Part shown: positions 18,414 through 27,360 of the stretch, one piece after another
Numbering within the stretch: position 1 is the first letter of the stretch
How the letters are laid out: every line of letters starts with the position of its first letter
Origin: Propionibacteriaceae bacterium
GTDB taxonomy: Bacteria > Actinomycetota > Actinomycetes > Propionibacteriales > Propionibacteriaceae
Reading direction: 5' to 3'
NCBI GenBank assembly: GCA_031262485.1
Contig: JAISHO010000033.1
Location: 1 to 64,000 of the forward strand
DNA: 64,000 nt
Program-made: the position numbers and the translations under genes
The notes under the pieces: generated by a model
The model's database searches: none
Told to the model about the DNA's origin: nothing
The model's input: only the letters and a program-made list of their open reading frames with translations

Positions 18414-19211
18414 ATGACTCAGGCAACTCGCCCGACCGCCCTCATCACCGGCGGAACTGTCGGCATCGGGCACGCCTTCGCCGAAGCCTTGGCGGTGCGT
18501 GGCTACGATCTCGTCCTCGCCTCCCGGGATGAGGCGGGATTGCAGCAGGTGGCCGAGCAATTCCGCGATGTCTACGGCGTCAACGTCGAGGTGATTCGCA
18601 CCGATCTCGCCGTACGGGCCGATCTGTTGTCGCTGGCCGAGCGGGTCGAATCGGCCCACCGTCCCATCGACTTGCTCATTAACAATGCTGGCTTCGGTTT
18701 GAAGACGGATCTCCTCGAACTTGACATCGATCTGCACGCTCGTGCCCTCGACGTCATGTGCCTGGCGCCGCTCGTCCTCTCAAGTGCGGCTGGGCGGGCC
18801 ATGAAACGGCGCGGCCACGGCGGCATCATCAACGTCGCCAGCTCCTCAGCCGTCATCACGACCGGCGACTACTCCGCCATCAAGTCATACGTGCAGATCA
18901 TGACGGAGGGTCTGTCGATCGAGCTGGAGGGCACCGGCGTCAAAGTCACCGCGCTCATGCCCGGCTGGGTGAAAACCGAATTCCACCAGCGGGCCGGCAT
19001 CACCGCGCATCGCCTGCCCGACTTCGTCTGGATCCCCGTCGACACGCTCGTCGCCCAAGCGTTGGCCGATTGGGAGGAGGGCAAGGTGTTATCCGTGCCG
19101 ACGAAGCCGTGGTCGTTCGCCGTCCACTTGGCTCGTCTTGTCCCCCGGCGTACAATCCGATGGGTCTCAAAACAGTTGATGAGCTCTCGGAAAAAGGGAA
19201 CGGACGCCTGA
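18414..19211 (+). CDS. Short-chain dehydrogenase/reductase
   Basis: A 265-residue protein from ATG 18414, which has GGGGAGG 7 nt upstream (the frame opens earlier, at 18357). It is a classical SDR. The cofactor motif TGGTVGIGHAFA is near the N-terminus, NNAG is at about residue 89, the catalytic Ser is in NVASSSAV, and the YSAIK supplies Tyr and Lys. The C-terminus is basic and hydrophobic, which may give membrane contact. Substrate is unknown. The next gene, a PlsC acyltransferase, starts 9 nt later, so a lipid-related role is reasonable. Confidence 0.85.
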   Translation: MTQATRPTALITGGTVGIGHAFAEALAVRGYDLVLASRDEAGLQQVAEQFRDVYGVNVEVIRTDLAVRADLLSLAERVESAHRPIDLLINNAGFGLKTDLLELDIDLHARALDVMCLAPLVLSSAAGRAMKRRGHGGIINVASSSAVITTGDYSAIKSYVQIMTEGLSIELEGTGVKVTALMPGWVKTEFHQRAGITAHRLPDFVWIPVDTLVAQALADWEEGKVLSVPTKPWSFAVHLARLVPRRTIRWVSKQLMSSRKKGTDA

Positions 19212-19220
19212 GGAGGGCCG

Positions 19221-20486
19221 GTGAGGAAGAAGGCGAGCGGTTCGGTGGGGGCCGCCACATCGCCGGGCCGAGAAGAGTCCGAGGCAATTGAGGGCACAAC
19301 GAGCAAGCCGCCGAAGACGAACGGCTTCTATGACCCGGCCCATTATCGTTCCAAAGTGCGCGAGGTGGAGCGATTCTTCGCCCAAGACATCCTCCTCAAA
19401 TCGACGGTGTGGACGCTCTGCAAGGTCGAGGTCCACGGCGTCGAACTGCTCGACAATGTCACCGAACCGTTCATCGTCGTCGCCAACCACTCCTCACACT
19501 TCGACGCTCCGCTCGTCTTCGGGGCGCTCCCGCATCGGCTGAGCAAAAATGTCGCCACCGGCGCCGCCGCCGATTATTTCTTCGACAAGAAATTCAAAGG
19601 CGCCGTCACCGGGCTGTTCTTCAACGCCTACCCGATCGAGCGCAAGGGTTTGCGCACCCGCCGCGGCTTGACCGGTCAGTTGCTCGACGAGGGCATCCCG
19701 CTGCTCATCTTCCCCGAGGGCACCCGCTCGCGCACCGGCGCGATGGCGCCCTTCAAACCGGGCGTGGCGGCGCTGTCGATCTCGCACAACGTTCCTGTCA
19801 TCCCGGTCGCCCTCGTCGGCGCCTACGCCGCCTGGCCCCGCACCCGTGGGTTGCCGCCGACGAACCACCCGGAGGTCCACGTCGTCTTCGGCCACCCCCT
19901 CACCCCGATGCCGAGCGAGACGGCCCACGCCTTTGCCCAACGCATGCGCAATGTCATCGTCGAACTCTATGATTCGACGGCCAAGGCCTACGGCATGCCG
20001 ACCCTCGACGACTACGAGCGCGAGGCCGTTTGGCGTGAGGCCGAAGCGGAGACGAAGCCGACGGCGAAAACGGCCAAGGAACGCGGGACGAAGGATCGCC
20101 GCAAGAGCGCCCGCGACCGTCAGCCGACTGCCGAGCCGGGGCCTGCGCCCGTCCCACCGACCCAGGCTCCGTCGCCTGCCGCTGATCCGGTGGCGAATGT
20201 GCCGACAACGCCTGACAGGGAGTCGGTCGTCACGACCTCCGAGACCTCAGAATCCGTCGCGCCCGTGGCGCCTGCCGATGCCCCGGCCGATGCTGAGGCG
20301 CCGCTGGGCGCCACGGATGAGCACGTCTCGTTCGTGCCCTCGCCGGAGCATCCCGCTCCGGTGCCGCCGCCGGACGACACCGCTCCCTCTGTCGACATCG
20401 TCGATTGGGCGGCTGCGCCCGTCGCCTCGGCCGCGCCGACGGCGACGAAGCGTCATCGGTTGTTCGGCCGCAAACCTCACGCCTGA
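19221..20486 (+). CDS. 1-acyl-sn-glycerol-3-phosphate acyltransferase (PlsC) with disordered tail
   Basis: The GTG start has GGAGGG close upstream; 421 residues. The PlsC domain occupies about residues 45-265, with the catalytic NHSSHFD (NHX4D box) at about 92-98 and the glycerophosphate-binding FPEGTRSRTG at about 165-174. It would acylate lysophosphatidic acid to phosphatidic acid at the membrane. The final 150 residues are a Pro/Ala/Ser-rich, low-complexity extension not needed by the family. It is co-transcribed with the SDR gene. Confidence 0.9.
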   Translation: MRKKASGSVGAATSPGREESEAIEGTTSKPPKTNGFYDPAHYRSKVREVERFFAQDILLKSTVWTLCKVEVHGVELLDNVTEPFIVVANHSSHFDAPLVFGALPHRLSKNVATGAAADYFFDKKFKGAVTGLFFNAYPIERKGLRTRRGLTGQLLDEGIPLLIFPEGTRSRTGAMAPFKPGVAALSISHNVPVIPVALVGAYAAWPRTRGLPPTNHPEVHVVFGHPLTPMPSETAHAFAQRMRNVIVELYDSTAKAYGMPTLDDYEREAVWREAEAETKPTAKTAKERGTKDRRKSARDRQPTAEPGPAPVPPTQAPSPAADPVANVPTTPDRESVVTTSETSESVAPVAPADAPADAEAPLGATDEHVSFVPSPEHPAPVPPPDDTAPSVDIVDWAAAPVASAAPTATKRHRLFGRKPHA

Positions 20487-20567
20487 TTCTCAACAGAGAT
20501 CTCGCTATACTCCTCGCTGGTTGTAGCCTTTACACTGGGGTGTGAGGGATTACTTTGTGGGGACGAG

Positions 20568-22661
20568 GTGTGTGACGTGTCAGACGTGAACGGTGCACGG
20601 CAACAGGGTTCAGGCCCGACCGTGTTCACGCCGGTGGGTGCGGCGCAACCTCACCCCTCCCCTCTACCACCTGTGGTTTCCGGTGAGCCCTGGGGCGCAT
20701 CGGTTCCGCCGGCGGCCGCGCCGGGCGAGTCTCTCGTCGCATCGGCCTCACCGATGATCACGCCAGGCGATCCTGTGCTGATCGACTCGGCGCTCTCCGG
20801 GGCTGCGCCGGTTTCGCCGTCAGACTCCGCGTCACCGACGCCCACGTCTTCGCCGCTGGCGACGTTGCCCCCTCCCGCCGCTCCGTCTCGCCGTTCGACC
20901 ACGGCGGTGGAACCGTTCGCCGATCTGGATGAGGATGGCTCCCCGGCCTGGTGGGCCCGTGTCGAGGCCCGGATCCCCCGGTGGATCCTGTGGCTGTGGG
21001 ACCGCGCCCTCCTCATCACCTGGGGCGGCTGGGTCGGCTTCGTCGGCATCTGGTTCGTCGTCTTCGCGCAAGTCTTCGGGCTCTCCCGGATGGATAACGC
21101 CGAAGACTGGCCCTGGGTCGAGGACATGGTCGACGGCTGGGGCGAGATGATGGGCGCGGCGTCGATGACGCTCGGCGTCCTCCTCCTCATCGCCGGCTGG
21201 ATCCTCCTGCGGCCGCACTTCCAACCCGGTGGCTCTGCGGAAGGCGACATCGGGACCGGATCGCACCTGCCCCCACTCTCGCAGCGACGGTTGTTCTGGA
21301 TCGTCTCGGCGCTGTGGCTCGTCCCCCTGCTCCCGCTGCTTGGGACGCTGTCGGCCGACGCCCAGTTCTACGCCGAGTTCGGCTGGATGCCGCTCCAAGG
21401 GATGAACCCGTATGAGGAGGGCCTCGGCGAGGTCGGCAGCCCCTTCCAAACCGACGGCATCTGGGAGGGCATGAGCGCGCCGTATCCGGCGTTGGCCGTG
21501 CGCGTCATGGAACTCATCGTGCTCGTCACCGGGTCGCACTGGTATTGGTCGGTCGTCGCGATGCGCCTCATCGCCGTCGCCGGCTACCTCGCCCTCGTCT
21601 GGGGGCTCGACCGGCTCGCCACTCAGATCGGCATCACCCGGGGTTACGCCTTGTGGCTCGGGGTGCTCAACCCGATCGTCATCATCCACGGCGTCGGCGG
21701 CATGCACGTCGACATGCTCATGGTCGGCCTCGTCGCCGTCGCCCTGGCGCTCGGCTACAAGAGCTTCGGGCGCGTGCCCGGCTGGGTCGCCGGGGCGCTC
21801 GTCATTGGCGTCGCCGCCGGGTTCAAACCGCACGCCCTCCTTGGGGCCGTGCCGCTCGCCATGATCGCCCTCCAGCAACAGCAAGCCGAGGCCACCGCCG
21901 GAAGCACTCCGGGGGGCGTCGGGGCTGGCCAGACCGGCTCGGCAGGTGGCTCCGGGGCGCCTCGTCGCGGCGGCCGGGGACCTGGCCGAACAACGACGGA
22001 TCGACTCACCGTCGCGGACGGCACGACGCGCCGTGCTCCCGTCATCCTCTCGTGGCCACGAACAATCCTGTGCTGCGCCGTCGTCGTCATCGTCTCCGCC
22101 GTCGCCTTCGTCGTCCTCAGCTACGCCGTCGGCTTGGGGCTCGGGTGGGTCCGCGCCGCCAGCATCCCCGGCGCCGTCGTCAGCCCCGGCTTGCAGACGC
22201 TCTTCTCGATCCCCCTCCTCATCGGGGCCGGAGCCCTCGGCGTCGACGTCACCGACGAAGACACCGTCTATTTCCTCTACAACATCTCCCGCCTCACCTT
22301 CATCGTCCTCTCGCTAGGCGGTTTCCTCTACCTCTTCTTCCGCTACATCCGCACGCGGCCCTACCTCTTCCTCGCCGCCGGCGCCCTCATCGCCGCCTAC
22401 GGCCTCAGCAGCGCCCGCGAGTGGTACACGCTGTTCTGGATCTGTCTGCTCCCCTTGGCCCGCCCCGGAGTCGTCATGCGCTGGGGCACCGCCTTGCTCG
22501 TCCCCTTCATCGCCATGACCGCCGTCGTCACCGACCTGTACACCGAATGGTCCGTCATCATGGCCGTCATGGTCGCCGCCGGCGTCGCCATCGCCGTCAA
22601 CGCGCACGGGTTCATCATCCCGAAAGCGTGGGAGGCGACGGAAGAACGCGCGACAGCATAG
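20568..22661 (+). CDS. Polytopic alpha-1,6-mannosyltransferase-like protein (MptA/MptB family)
   Basis: About 697 residues with a Pro/Ser-rich cytosolic N-terminus (about 110 residues) and then roughly twelve transmembrane helices. The first large loop contains SADAQFYAEFGW and GMNPYEEG, the acidic and Asn-Pro-Tyr features typical of GT-C polyprenol-phosphomannose-dependent mannosyltransferases. It would elongate lipomannan-like glycans outside the membrane from polyprenol-phosphate-mannose. A Gly/Thr/Arg-rich loop of about 55 residues (about 440-495) interrupts the membrane domain. The start is GTG; 20577 is an alternative. Confidence 0.75.
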   Translation: MCDVSDVNGARQQGSGPTVFTPVGAAQPHPSPLPPVVSGEPWGASVPPAAAPGESLVASASPMITPGDPVLIDSALSGAAPVSPSDSASPTPTSSPLATLPPPAAPSRRSTTAVEPFADLDEDGSPAWWARVEARIPRWILWLWDRALLITWGGWVGFVGIWFVVFAQVFGLSRMDNAEDWPWVEDMVDGWGEMMGAASMTLGVLLLIAGWILLRPHFQPGGSAEGDIGTGSHLPPLSQRRLFWIVSALWLVPLLPLLGTLSADAQFYAEFGWMPLQGMNPYEEGLGEVGSPFQTDGIWEGMSAPYPALAVRVMELIVLVTGSHWYWSVVAMRLIAVAGYLALVWGLDRLATQIGITRGYALWLGVLNPIVIIHGVGGMHVDMLMVGLVAVALALGYKSFGRVPGWVAGALVIGVAAGFKPHALLGAVPLAMIALQQQQAEATAGSTPGGVGAGQTGSAGGSGAPRRGGRGPGRTTTDRLTVADGTTRRAPVILSWPRTILCCAVVVIVSAVAFVVLSYAVGLGLGWVRAASIPGAVVSPGLQTLFSIPLLIGAGALGVDVTDEDTVYFLYNISRLTFIVLSLGGFLYLFFRYIRTRPYLFLAAGALIAAYGLSSAREWYTLFWICLLPLARPGVVMRWGTALLVPFIAMTAVVTDLYTEWSVIMAVMVAAGVAIAVNAHGFIIPKAWEATEERATA

Positions 22662-22670
22662 GGTGAACAT

Positions 22671-22976
22671 GTGATGCCAAACGATGCCACGATGACGAAG
22701 TCCCTAGCCCGACTCTCGCCCTCCGTCGCGCCAGCGATCGGCGTCGCCCGTGGCATCGGCGCCGGTGCCTTGACGGGCGCCCTTGTCGCAGCTGCATTGC
22801 CATTCGCCCTGTTCCTCGTCGCGATAGTGACGGGAACGTCCTTCTCATTCTTCGGCTACGAGGTCTTCTCCGCCGGACCGCAGGTCGGCTTCGAAGGAAC
22901 CACAGGAATTCCCTATGTCCTCATCGGAGGCCTCATCGGAGGGCTGATCTCCGTCAATCGGCGCCTTGAGCGCTGA
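22671..22976 (+). CDS. Small membrane protein, unknown
   Basis: A 101-residue protein with one long hydrophobic stretch (about residues 25-52) and a second shorter Gly-rich one near the C-terminus (IPYVLIGGLIGGLISV). It starts 9 nt after the mannosyltransferase gene with an AGGG upstream and may share its transcript. ATG 22674 is an equally good start. No family recognised. Confidence 0.5.
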   Translation: MMPNDATMTKSLARLSPSVAPAIGVARGIGAGALTGALVAAALPFALFLVAIVTGTSFSFFGYEVFSAGPQVGFEGTTGIPYVLIGGLIGGLISVNRRLER

Positions 22977-23060
22977 CCGATCAGTCTGACCCCGCGAAAC
23001 TCCTGAGAGACGCCGGAGTGGCGGTATGGCCCGACTCTTTGGGCAGGTAGCCCCAGTAAA

Positions 23061-23080
23061 GTGATAGGTGTGCGTATCAC
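23061..23080. promoter_or_regulatory. Dyad operator at the start of the RHH antitoxin gene
   Basis: GTGATA (23061-23066) and TATCAC (23075-23080) form a perfect 6-bp inverted repeat with an 8-bp spacer. A TANNNT-like box TAAAGT overlaps at 23057-23062. The dyad straddles the start codon, as expected for autoregulation by a ribbon-helix-helix dimer. Confidence 0.45.
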
Positions 23081-23345
23081 TCTGACGATCGACGATCGGG
23101 TTCTGTCCGAGGCGAGGCGCCATGCTGACGAACAGAGCCAGAGCCTGGGATCCTATATTGAAGATGCATTGCTCAGTTATCTGGCGAGCGGAAAGACGAG
23201 ACGACCTCTCAAGCGGGTCATGCTTCCGACAGCGGGTGGAGGATCGATCAATCCCGAGGTTGATATCAACTCCAATGCGAGCATGTTCTCTTTTCTAGAT
23301 CGCGAGGATGTGACCGCATGGTCGTCGTCGACGTCACCGTCTTAA
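23070..23345 (+). CDS. Ribbon-helix-helix antitoxin (VapB-like), partner broken
   Basis: The start at GTG 23070 gives MRITLTIDDRVLSEARRHAD, a classic RHH opening (GTG 23061 is also in frame); 91 residues. A beta strand and two helices form the DNA-binding dimer. The C-terminal 45 residues would wrap a toxin. The expected PIN-domain toxin overlaps its 3' end but is cut off after about 13 residues. The antitoxin is therefore an orphan. Confidence 0.65.
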   Translation: MRITLTIDDRVLSEARRHADEQSQSLGSYIEDALLSYLASGKTRRPLKRVMLPTAGGGSINPEVDINSNASMFSFLDREDVTAWSSSTSPS

Positions 23346-23377
23346 TCTCCGCTCTGGAAATAACATTGCCCCGGTAA
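23318..23377 (+). pseudogene. Truncated PIN-domain (VapC-like) toxin remnant
   Basis: The ATG at 23318 opens MVVVDVTVLISALE, which is the first strand of a PIN domain including the first catalytic Asp. It then runs into an unrelated tail and a stop at 23375. A full toxin would be about 130 residues. Only about 13 residues of toxin sequence remain, so a deletion or insertion end probably lies near 23357. No continuation appears in the following 170 bp. Confidence 0.5.
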
Positions 23378-23545
23378 GTGTAACCGCAAAGGGCCAGGGC
23401 TCCACCGGGGCGTCTACCCCCAGTATTCCCCCGTCGGATCCATATTTCAATGAGCACCCCACGAGGGCTTGTGACGATGTGTCGCCTCGAACGCGCTCTC
23501 GGCGGCCGAGCAGGCTCCCCATGCTCCTCGGGGAACCGACCCCAC

Positions 23546-24481
23546 TCACACCCAAGCCGCTCCGGCGACGGTGGTGCGGACGTGGCGCAGGGTCGTCGTG
23601 GCGGTGAGGTAGAGGTCGCGGCCGTCGATGCCGCCCCAGGCGAAGTTGGCTACGGGCTCGCCGGCGTCGAGGAGGCCGAGGGGGCGCCCGGTCGGGTCGA
23701 AGACGTGGACTCCTCCGAGGCCGGTGCACCAGATGTTGCCTCTGGCGTCAACCTTGAGGCCGTCGGCTTTGCCGGGGAGGACGGGGTCTTGCGGGACGCG
23801 GGCGAAGAGGCGGGCGTCGTCGACGATGAGGCCGGAGTCGCGCCAGGAGGTGGCGAATTCGACGATGTCGCCGGTGGCGGTGTCGCAGACATAGAGACGG
23901 GCCTGGTCGAGACTCAAGCACAATCCGTTGGGTTGGGCCAAGCGGGTCGTCAGAAGGCGGAGCTCCCCGGTGGGGAGCCACTGGTAGACGCCGCAGAAAC
24001 CCAGCTCGACGGGGCGGACTTCCCCCATGGGCGCCTCGACTCGGCCGAAGGGCGGATCGGTGAAGAGCAGGGAGCCGTCGGGGCCTAAGACGACATCATT
24101 GGGGCTGTTGAGCGGCTGGCCTTGGAACTCACTGGCGAGCACGTGGCGGGCGCCGTCGTGGTCGATGACGACGAGCGCGTTCGTCAGATGCTCGCAGACA
24201 ACCAATCGTCCTTCAGTGTCGATGACTTGGCCGTTGGCTTTGTTCGATTCGCTGCGCAACGTCTCCACTCCGGCGGCGGCGCTCCAGGCGTAGGCGGTGG
24301 CGGCGGGGATGTCGTTGAACAGGAGCCGGGACGTCTCGGCTTGCCAGACGGGCCCCTCGATGAACTGGAAGCCATCGGCCAGCACCGTCACCGCAGAATC
24401 GGCGAAAGGGCACGGGGCGCCCGAGGCCGCCGAAGGTTCTGCGGCCGTCATAGCGAACTCTCGTTGAACATCATGAGACAT
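23546..24481 (-). CDS. SMP-30/gluconolactonase/LRE family lactonase
   Basis: A 311-residue six-bladed beta-propeller of the SMP-30 family. It shows FIEGPVWQAETSRLLFNDI at the start, NSPNDVVLGPDGSLLFTDPPFG in the middle (metal-binding Asn) and PDGLKVDARGN-like KADGLKVDARGNIWCTG later (metal Asp). It would open a sugar lactone in the cytoplasm. It begins 4 bp after the permease stop and is the last gene of the LacI-controlled sugar operon. That suggests the imported sugar is oxidised to a lactone, though no sugar dehydrogenase lies in the operon. Confidence 0.9.
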   Translation of the reverse strand: MSHDVQREFAMTAAEPSAASGAPCPFADSAVTVLADGFQFIEGPVWQAETSRLLFNDIPAATAYAWSAAAGVETLRSESNKANGQVIDTEGRLVVCEHLTNALVVIDHDGARHVLASEFQGQPLNSPNDVVLGPDGSLLFTDPPFGRVEAPMGEVRPVELGFCGVYQWLPTGELRLLTTRLAQPNGLCLSLDQARLYVCDTATGDIVEFATSWRDSGLIVDDARLFARVPQDPVLPGKADGLKVDARGNIWCTGLGGVHVFDPTGRPLGLLDAGEPVANFAWGGIDGRDLYLTATTTLRHVRTTVAGAAWV

Positions 24482-24485
24482 TGTC

Positions 24486-25556
24486 TCACTCTCCTTCGCC
24501 GCGCTTGACCGTCAGCATCGAACCGGCGACCGAGATGAGGATAAAGGCTCCGATGACGACCTGGTGCCACAAGGGAGAGACGCCAAGGAGGTTGAGGCCG
24601 TTGCGGATCGTCGTCATGAGGACGGCGCCGACGATCGTGCCGTAGAGAACTGCCTTGCCACCGGTCATGACAGTGCCGCCGATGATGGTGGCGGCGATGA
24701 CGTCGAGTTCCATGCCGGAACCGGCGTCGGCCGTCGCCGCCTCAGAACGGGAGGCGAGGATGACACCGGCGACAGCGCACAGAAAACCAGTGATGGCGTA
24801 GGTGGCGATGCGCACCGCCGTCAAGCGGATGCCGGCCAGCCGGGCGGCCTGGGCGTTTGAACCGATCGAGAGGATGTACCGGCCGAACGGCGTGCGGTAC
24901 AACACAAAAGCGAAAATGACGAAGAGGAGCAGGAGGATGACGACCGGCACGGGCACGGGGCCGATGAAGCCCTGGCCGATGAACTGGAACTCCGGGTAGC
25001 GCAGCCCGTAGACCGGCACGCCGCCGGTGATGACCATGATGATGCCGCGCAGAACCGACATCGACCCGAGGGTCGCGACGAAACTCGGCAATCGCAGATA
25101 GGTGACGAGCACACCGTTGCACATGCCGATGGCGGCGCCGAGCAGGCAAGCGCCGAAGACAGCAAGGTAGATGTTGACGCCGCCTTGGATCCAGATCGCC
25201 GCGGCCAGCCCGCAGATGCCGAGGATGGCGCCGACGCTGAGGTCGATCTCGCCCATGCCGATGACGAGTGTCATCCCGATCGCCATGACACCGACCATGA
25301 CGGACTGCCGCAGCACGATCGTCAGATTGTCGACGGTGAAGAAGGTGTCGGTGACGCTGGCGAGGATGACACACAAGACGATGTACGAGATCGTCACCCC
25401 CGCGCCGGGCAGGTGGAGCAACCGGCTCACCAAGGCCAGGGGCGACCGGGCCGTGGTCTCCTCGCCGGACCGGGACGATCCCCGGGGCGGGCCAGCGGTG
25501 GCCGCCGCAGCAACGGTGGCAGCCGAGGTCGTGGAGGTGGCTTCGGGTGTGGTCAT
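24486..25556 (-). CDS. Sugar ABC transporter permease (RbsC type)
   Basis: A 356-residue protein from ATG 25556, which has AAGGAG 7 nt upstream and overlaps the ATPase stop by 4 nt. It has about ten transmembrane helices of the branched-chain/ribose permease family, with VIGMGEIDLSVGAILGICGL and GRYILSIGSNAQAARLAGI (the ATPase-contact loop). It forms the channel for monosaccharide import. Confidence 0.92.
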   Translation of the reverse strand: MTTPEATSTTSAATVAAAATAGPPRGSSRSGEETTARSPLALVSRLLHLPGAGVTISYIVLCVILASVTDTFFTVDNLTIVLRQSVMVGVMAIGMTLVIGMGEIDLSVGAILGICGLAAAIWIQGGVNIYLAVFGACLLGAAIGMCNGVLVTYLRLPSFVATLGSMSVLRGIIMVITGGVPVYGLRYPEFQFIGQGFIGPVPVPVVILLLLFVIFAFVLYRTPFGRYILSIGSNAQAARLAGIRLTAVRIATYAITGFLCAVAGVILASRSEAATADAGSGMELDVIAATIIGGTVMTGGKAVLYGTIVGAVLMTTIRNGLNLLGVSPLWHQVVIGAFILISVAGSMLTVKRGEGE

Positions 25557-27238
25557 CGCAGATCTCCTTCGCTGCTCATGACGATGAGTCTCAAGGTCTC
25601 GAGCGTCGTCGTCTCGGGAGTGACATCGGCCCGCACCCGCCCGTCGCGCAGAACGAGGACGCGGTCGCACATGCCGAGCACCTCCGTCTCCTCGCTCGAG
25701 ACGAGGAGGACCGATTTGCCGGCTTCGACGAGGCCGGTGATGAGGGAATACATATCGTTCTTGGCTTGGACGTCGATGCCCCGGGTGGGGTCTTCGAGGA
25801 GAACGACGTCGGCGTCGTTCATGAGGCAGCGCGCCAACATCACCTTCTGCTGGTTGCCGCCGGAGAGGCGGGAGATGAGCTGGAAGGGCGACCGCACCTT
25901 GACGCCATAGTCGACGATGGCCGCATCGACCGTCGCCGTCTCCTTGGCCGGGCTGAGCCCGAAGCGCCCGAGCACCCGTTTGAGGGCAGCGATCGTCATG
26001 TTCCAGCGCACGGTGTGCTCGGGGAAGATGCCTTCCCGTTTGCGATCAGCCGGCAGATAGGAGAGCCCGAGTTTCTTGGCCCGCGGGATCGAACCGATCC
26101 GCACCGGGGCTCCGCGCAACGTGATCGTTCCAGCGGTGACGGGGACGGCGCCGTACAGGCTACGGATCAACTCCGATTTCCCACATCCGGCGAGGCCGAC
26201 GACGCCGAGGATCTCCGAGCGATGGAGGGTGAAACTGACATCGCTGAAGGCTGTCTTATGGGTGAGCCCGTTGACGGTGAGGACCGGCCCGCCGATCGGG
26301 ACGATCGTCTTGGGGTACTGGTGCTCGCCGGTGGCGCCGGTCATGGCGGCCACCATGTCGCGAGCGGTCAGCCCTGCCGTCGGTTCGTCGAGGGCGACGA
26401 CACCGTCACGCAGGACGACGGTGCGATCGCACAGTTCAGTGATCTCGTCGAGGTGATGGGAGATGAAGACGATGGCCGCCCCAGTGGCTTTGAGATCACG
26501 GACGACGTTGAAAAGTTGAGTTTTCTCGCGCGCCTCGAGCGAGGTCGTCGGCTCGTCGAGGATGAGCACACGGGCCCGCTTGTGGACCGCCTTGGCGATC
26601 TCGACGAGTTGTTGTTCAGCGGTTGTGAGGTCGGACACCTCGGCCAAGGGATCGATCGCGACGTTGAGGGTGACGTTGAGAAGATCCCTGGCCTGCTCGA
26701 TCATCGTGGCCCGGTTGAGCGGGGAGAGGATCGTGCGTTTACCACGCGTCTCCTCGTCGTGGAGAAAGATGTTCTCATACACCCGCAGGTGGCCGACGAG
26801 GGAGAGTTCCTGGTGGACGGTGCGGATGCCGAGGCGCTGGGCCCGCGTCGCGCTCGTCACCTGCTCTTCGACGCCGTCGACCTCGATGGTCCCGGCATCA
26901 GCGGAATACACCCCGGAGAGAATCTTGATGAGGGTGGATTTGCCGGCCCCATTCGAGCCGAGCAATCCGACGACCTCACCGGACCCGAGGCGTAATTCGA
27001 CCTGTTTGAGCACGGGGACTCCACCGAAGGACTTGTCGATCCCCCGCATGTGGACCCGAGGAACCATCGTGTCGAGGCCGACTGGTGAGGCGGATCCGTT
27101 CGCGGACGAGACCGGGCCTGCGGGCGCGGCGGCGACCGATTCGGCCCCGCCCGTGGCGGTGGCATCGTGCGCCAGCGATGGGGCGGTCGCCCCAGAGGCG
27201 TCGATGGTGAAACCCTCGACATCGTCAACGTTGCTCAT
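25553..27238 (-). CDS. Sugar ABC transporter ATP-binding protein (RbsA/MglA type)
   Basis: About 561 residues from ATG 27238 (GGGGAG 7 nt upstream). It has a disordered N-terminus of about 60 residues and two ABC domains. The first has Walker A GSNGAGKST, LTTAEQQLVEIAKAV in place of a canonical signature, and ILDEPTTSL. The second has the family's degenerate Walker A GLAGCGKSE, a LSGGNQQKV signature and a Walker B with VVLLEDPTRGID, as in RbsA. It powers import with RbsC-type permease subunits. Confidence 0.93.
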   Translation of the reverse strand: MSNVDDVEGFTIDASGATAPSLAHDATATGGAESVAAAPAGPVSSANGSASPVGLDTMVPRVHMRGIDKSFGGVPVLKQVELRLGSGEVVGLLGSNGAGKSTLIKILSGVYSADAGTIEVDGVEEQVTSATRAQRLGIRTVHQELSLVGHLRVYENIFLHDEETRGKRTILSPLNRATMIEQARDLLNVTLNVAIDPLAEVSDLTTAEQQLVEIAKAVHKRARVLILDEPTTSLEAREKTQLFNVVRDLKATGAAIVFISHHLDEITELCDRTVVLRDGVVALDEPTAGLTARDMVAAMTGATGEHQYPKTIVPIGGPVLTVNGLTHKTAFSDVSFTLHRSEILGVVGLAGCGKSELIRSLYGAVPVTAGTITLRGAPVRIGSIPRAKKLGLSYLPADRKREGIFPEHTVRWNMTIAALKRVLGRFGLSPAKETATVDAAIVDYGVKVRSPFQLISRLSGGNQQKVMLARCLMNDADVVLLEDPTRGIDVQAKNDMYSLITGLVEAGKSVLLVSSEETEVLGMCDRVLVLRDGRVRADVTPETTTLETLRLIVMSSEGDLR

Positions 27239-27360
27239 GTCGATCTCCCCTCGGTCGTTGAGAGTGGATTCAGCGCAGGCGTCCGTGGGTGGGCGTCCAG
27301 GCCGGCGGTCGTCGCGCCGGCCCGGGAGCGCCCTTCTCACTCTTCGCAGGAAAAAAAGTG

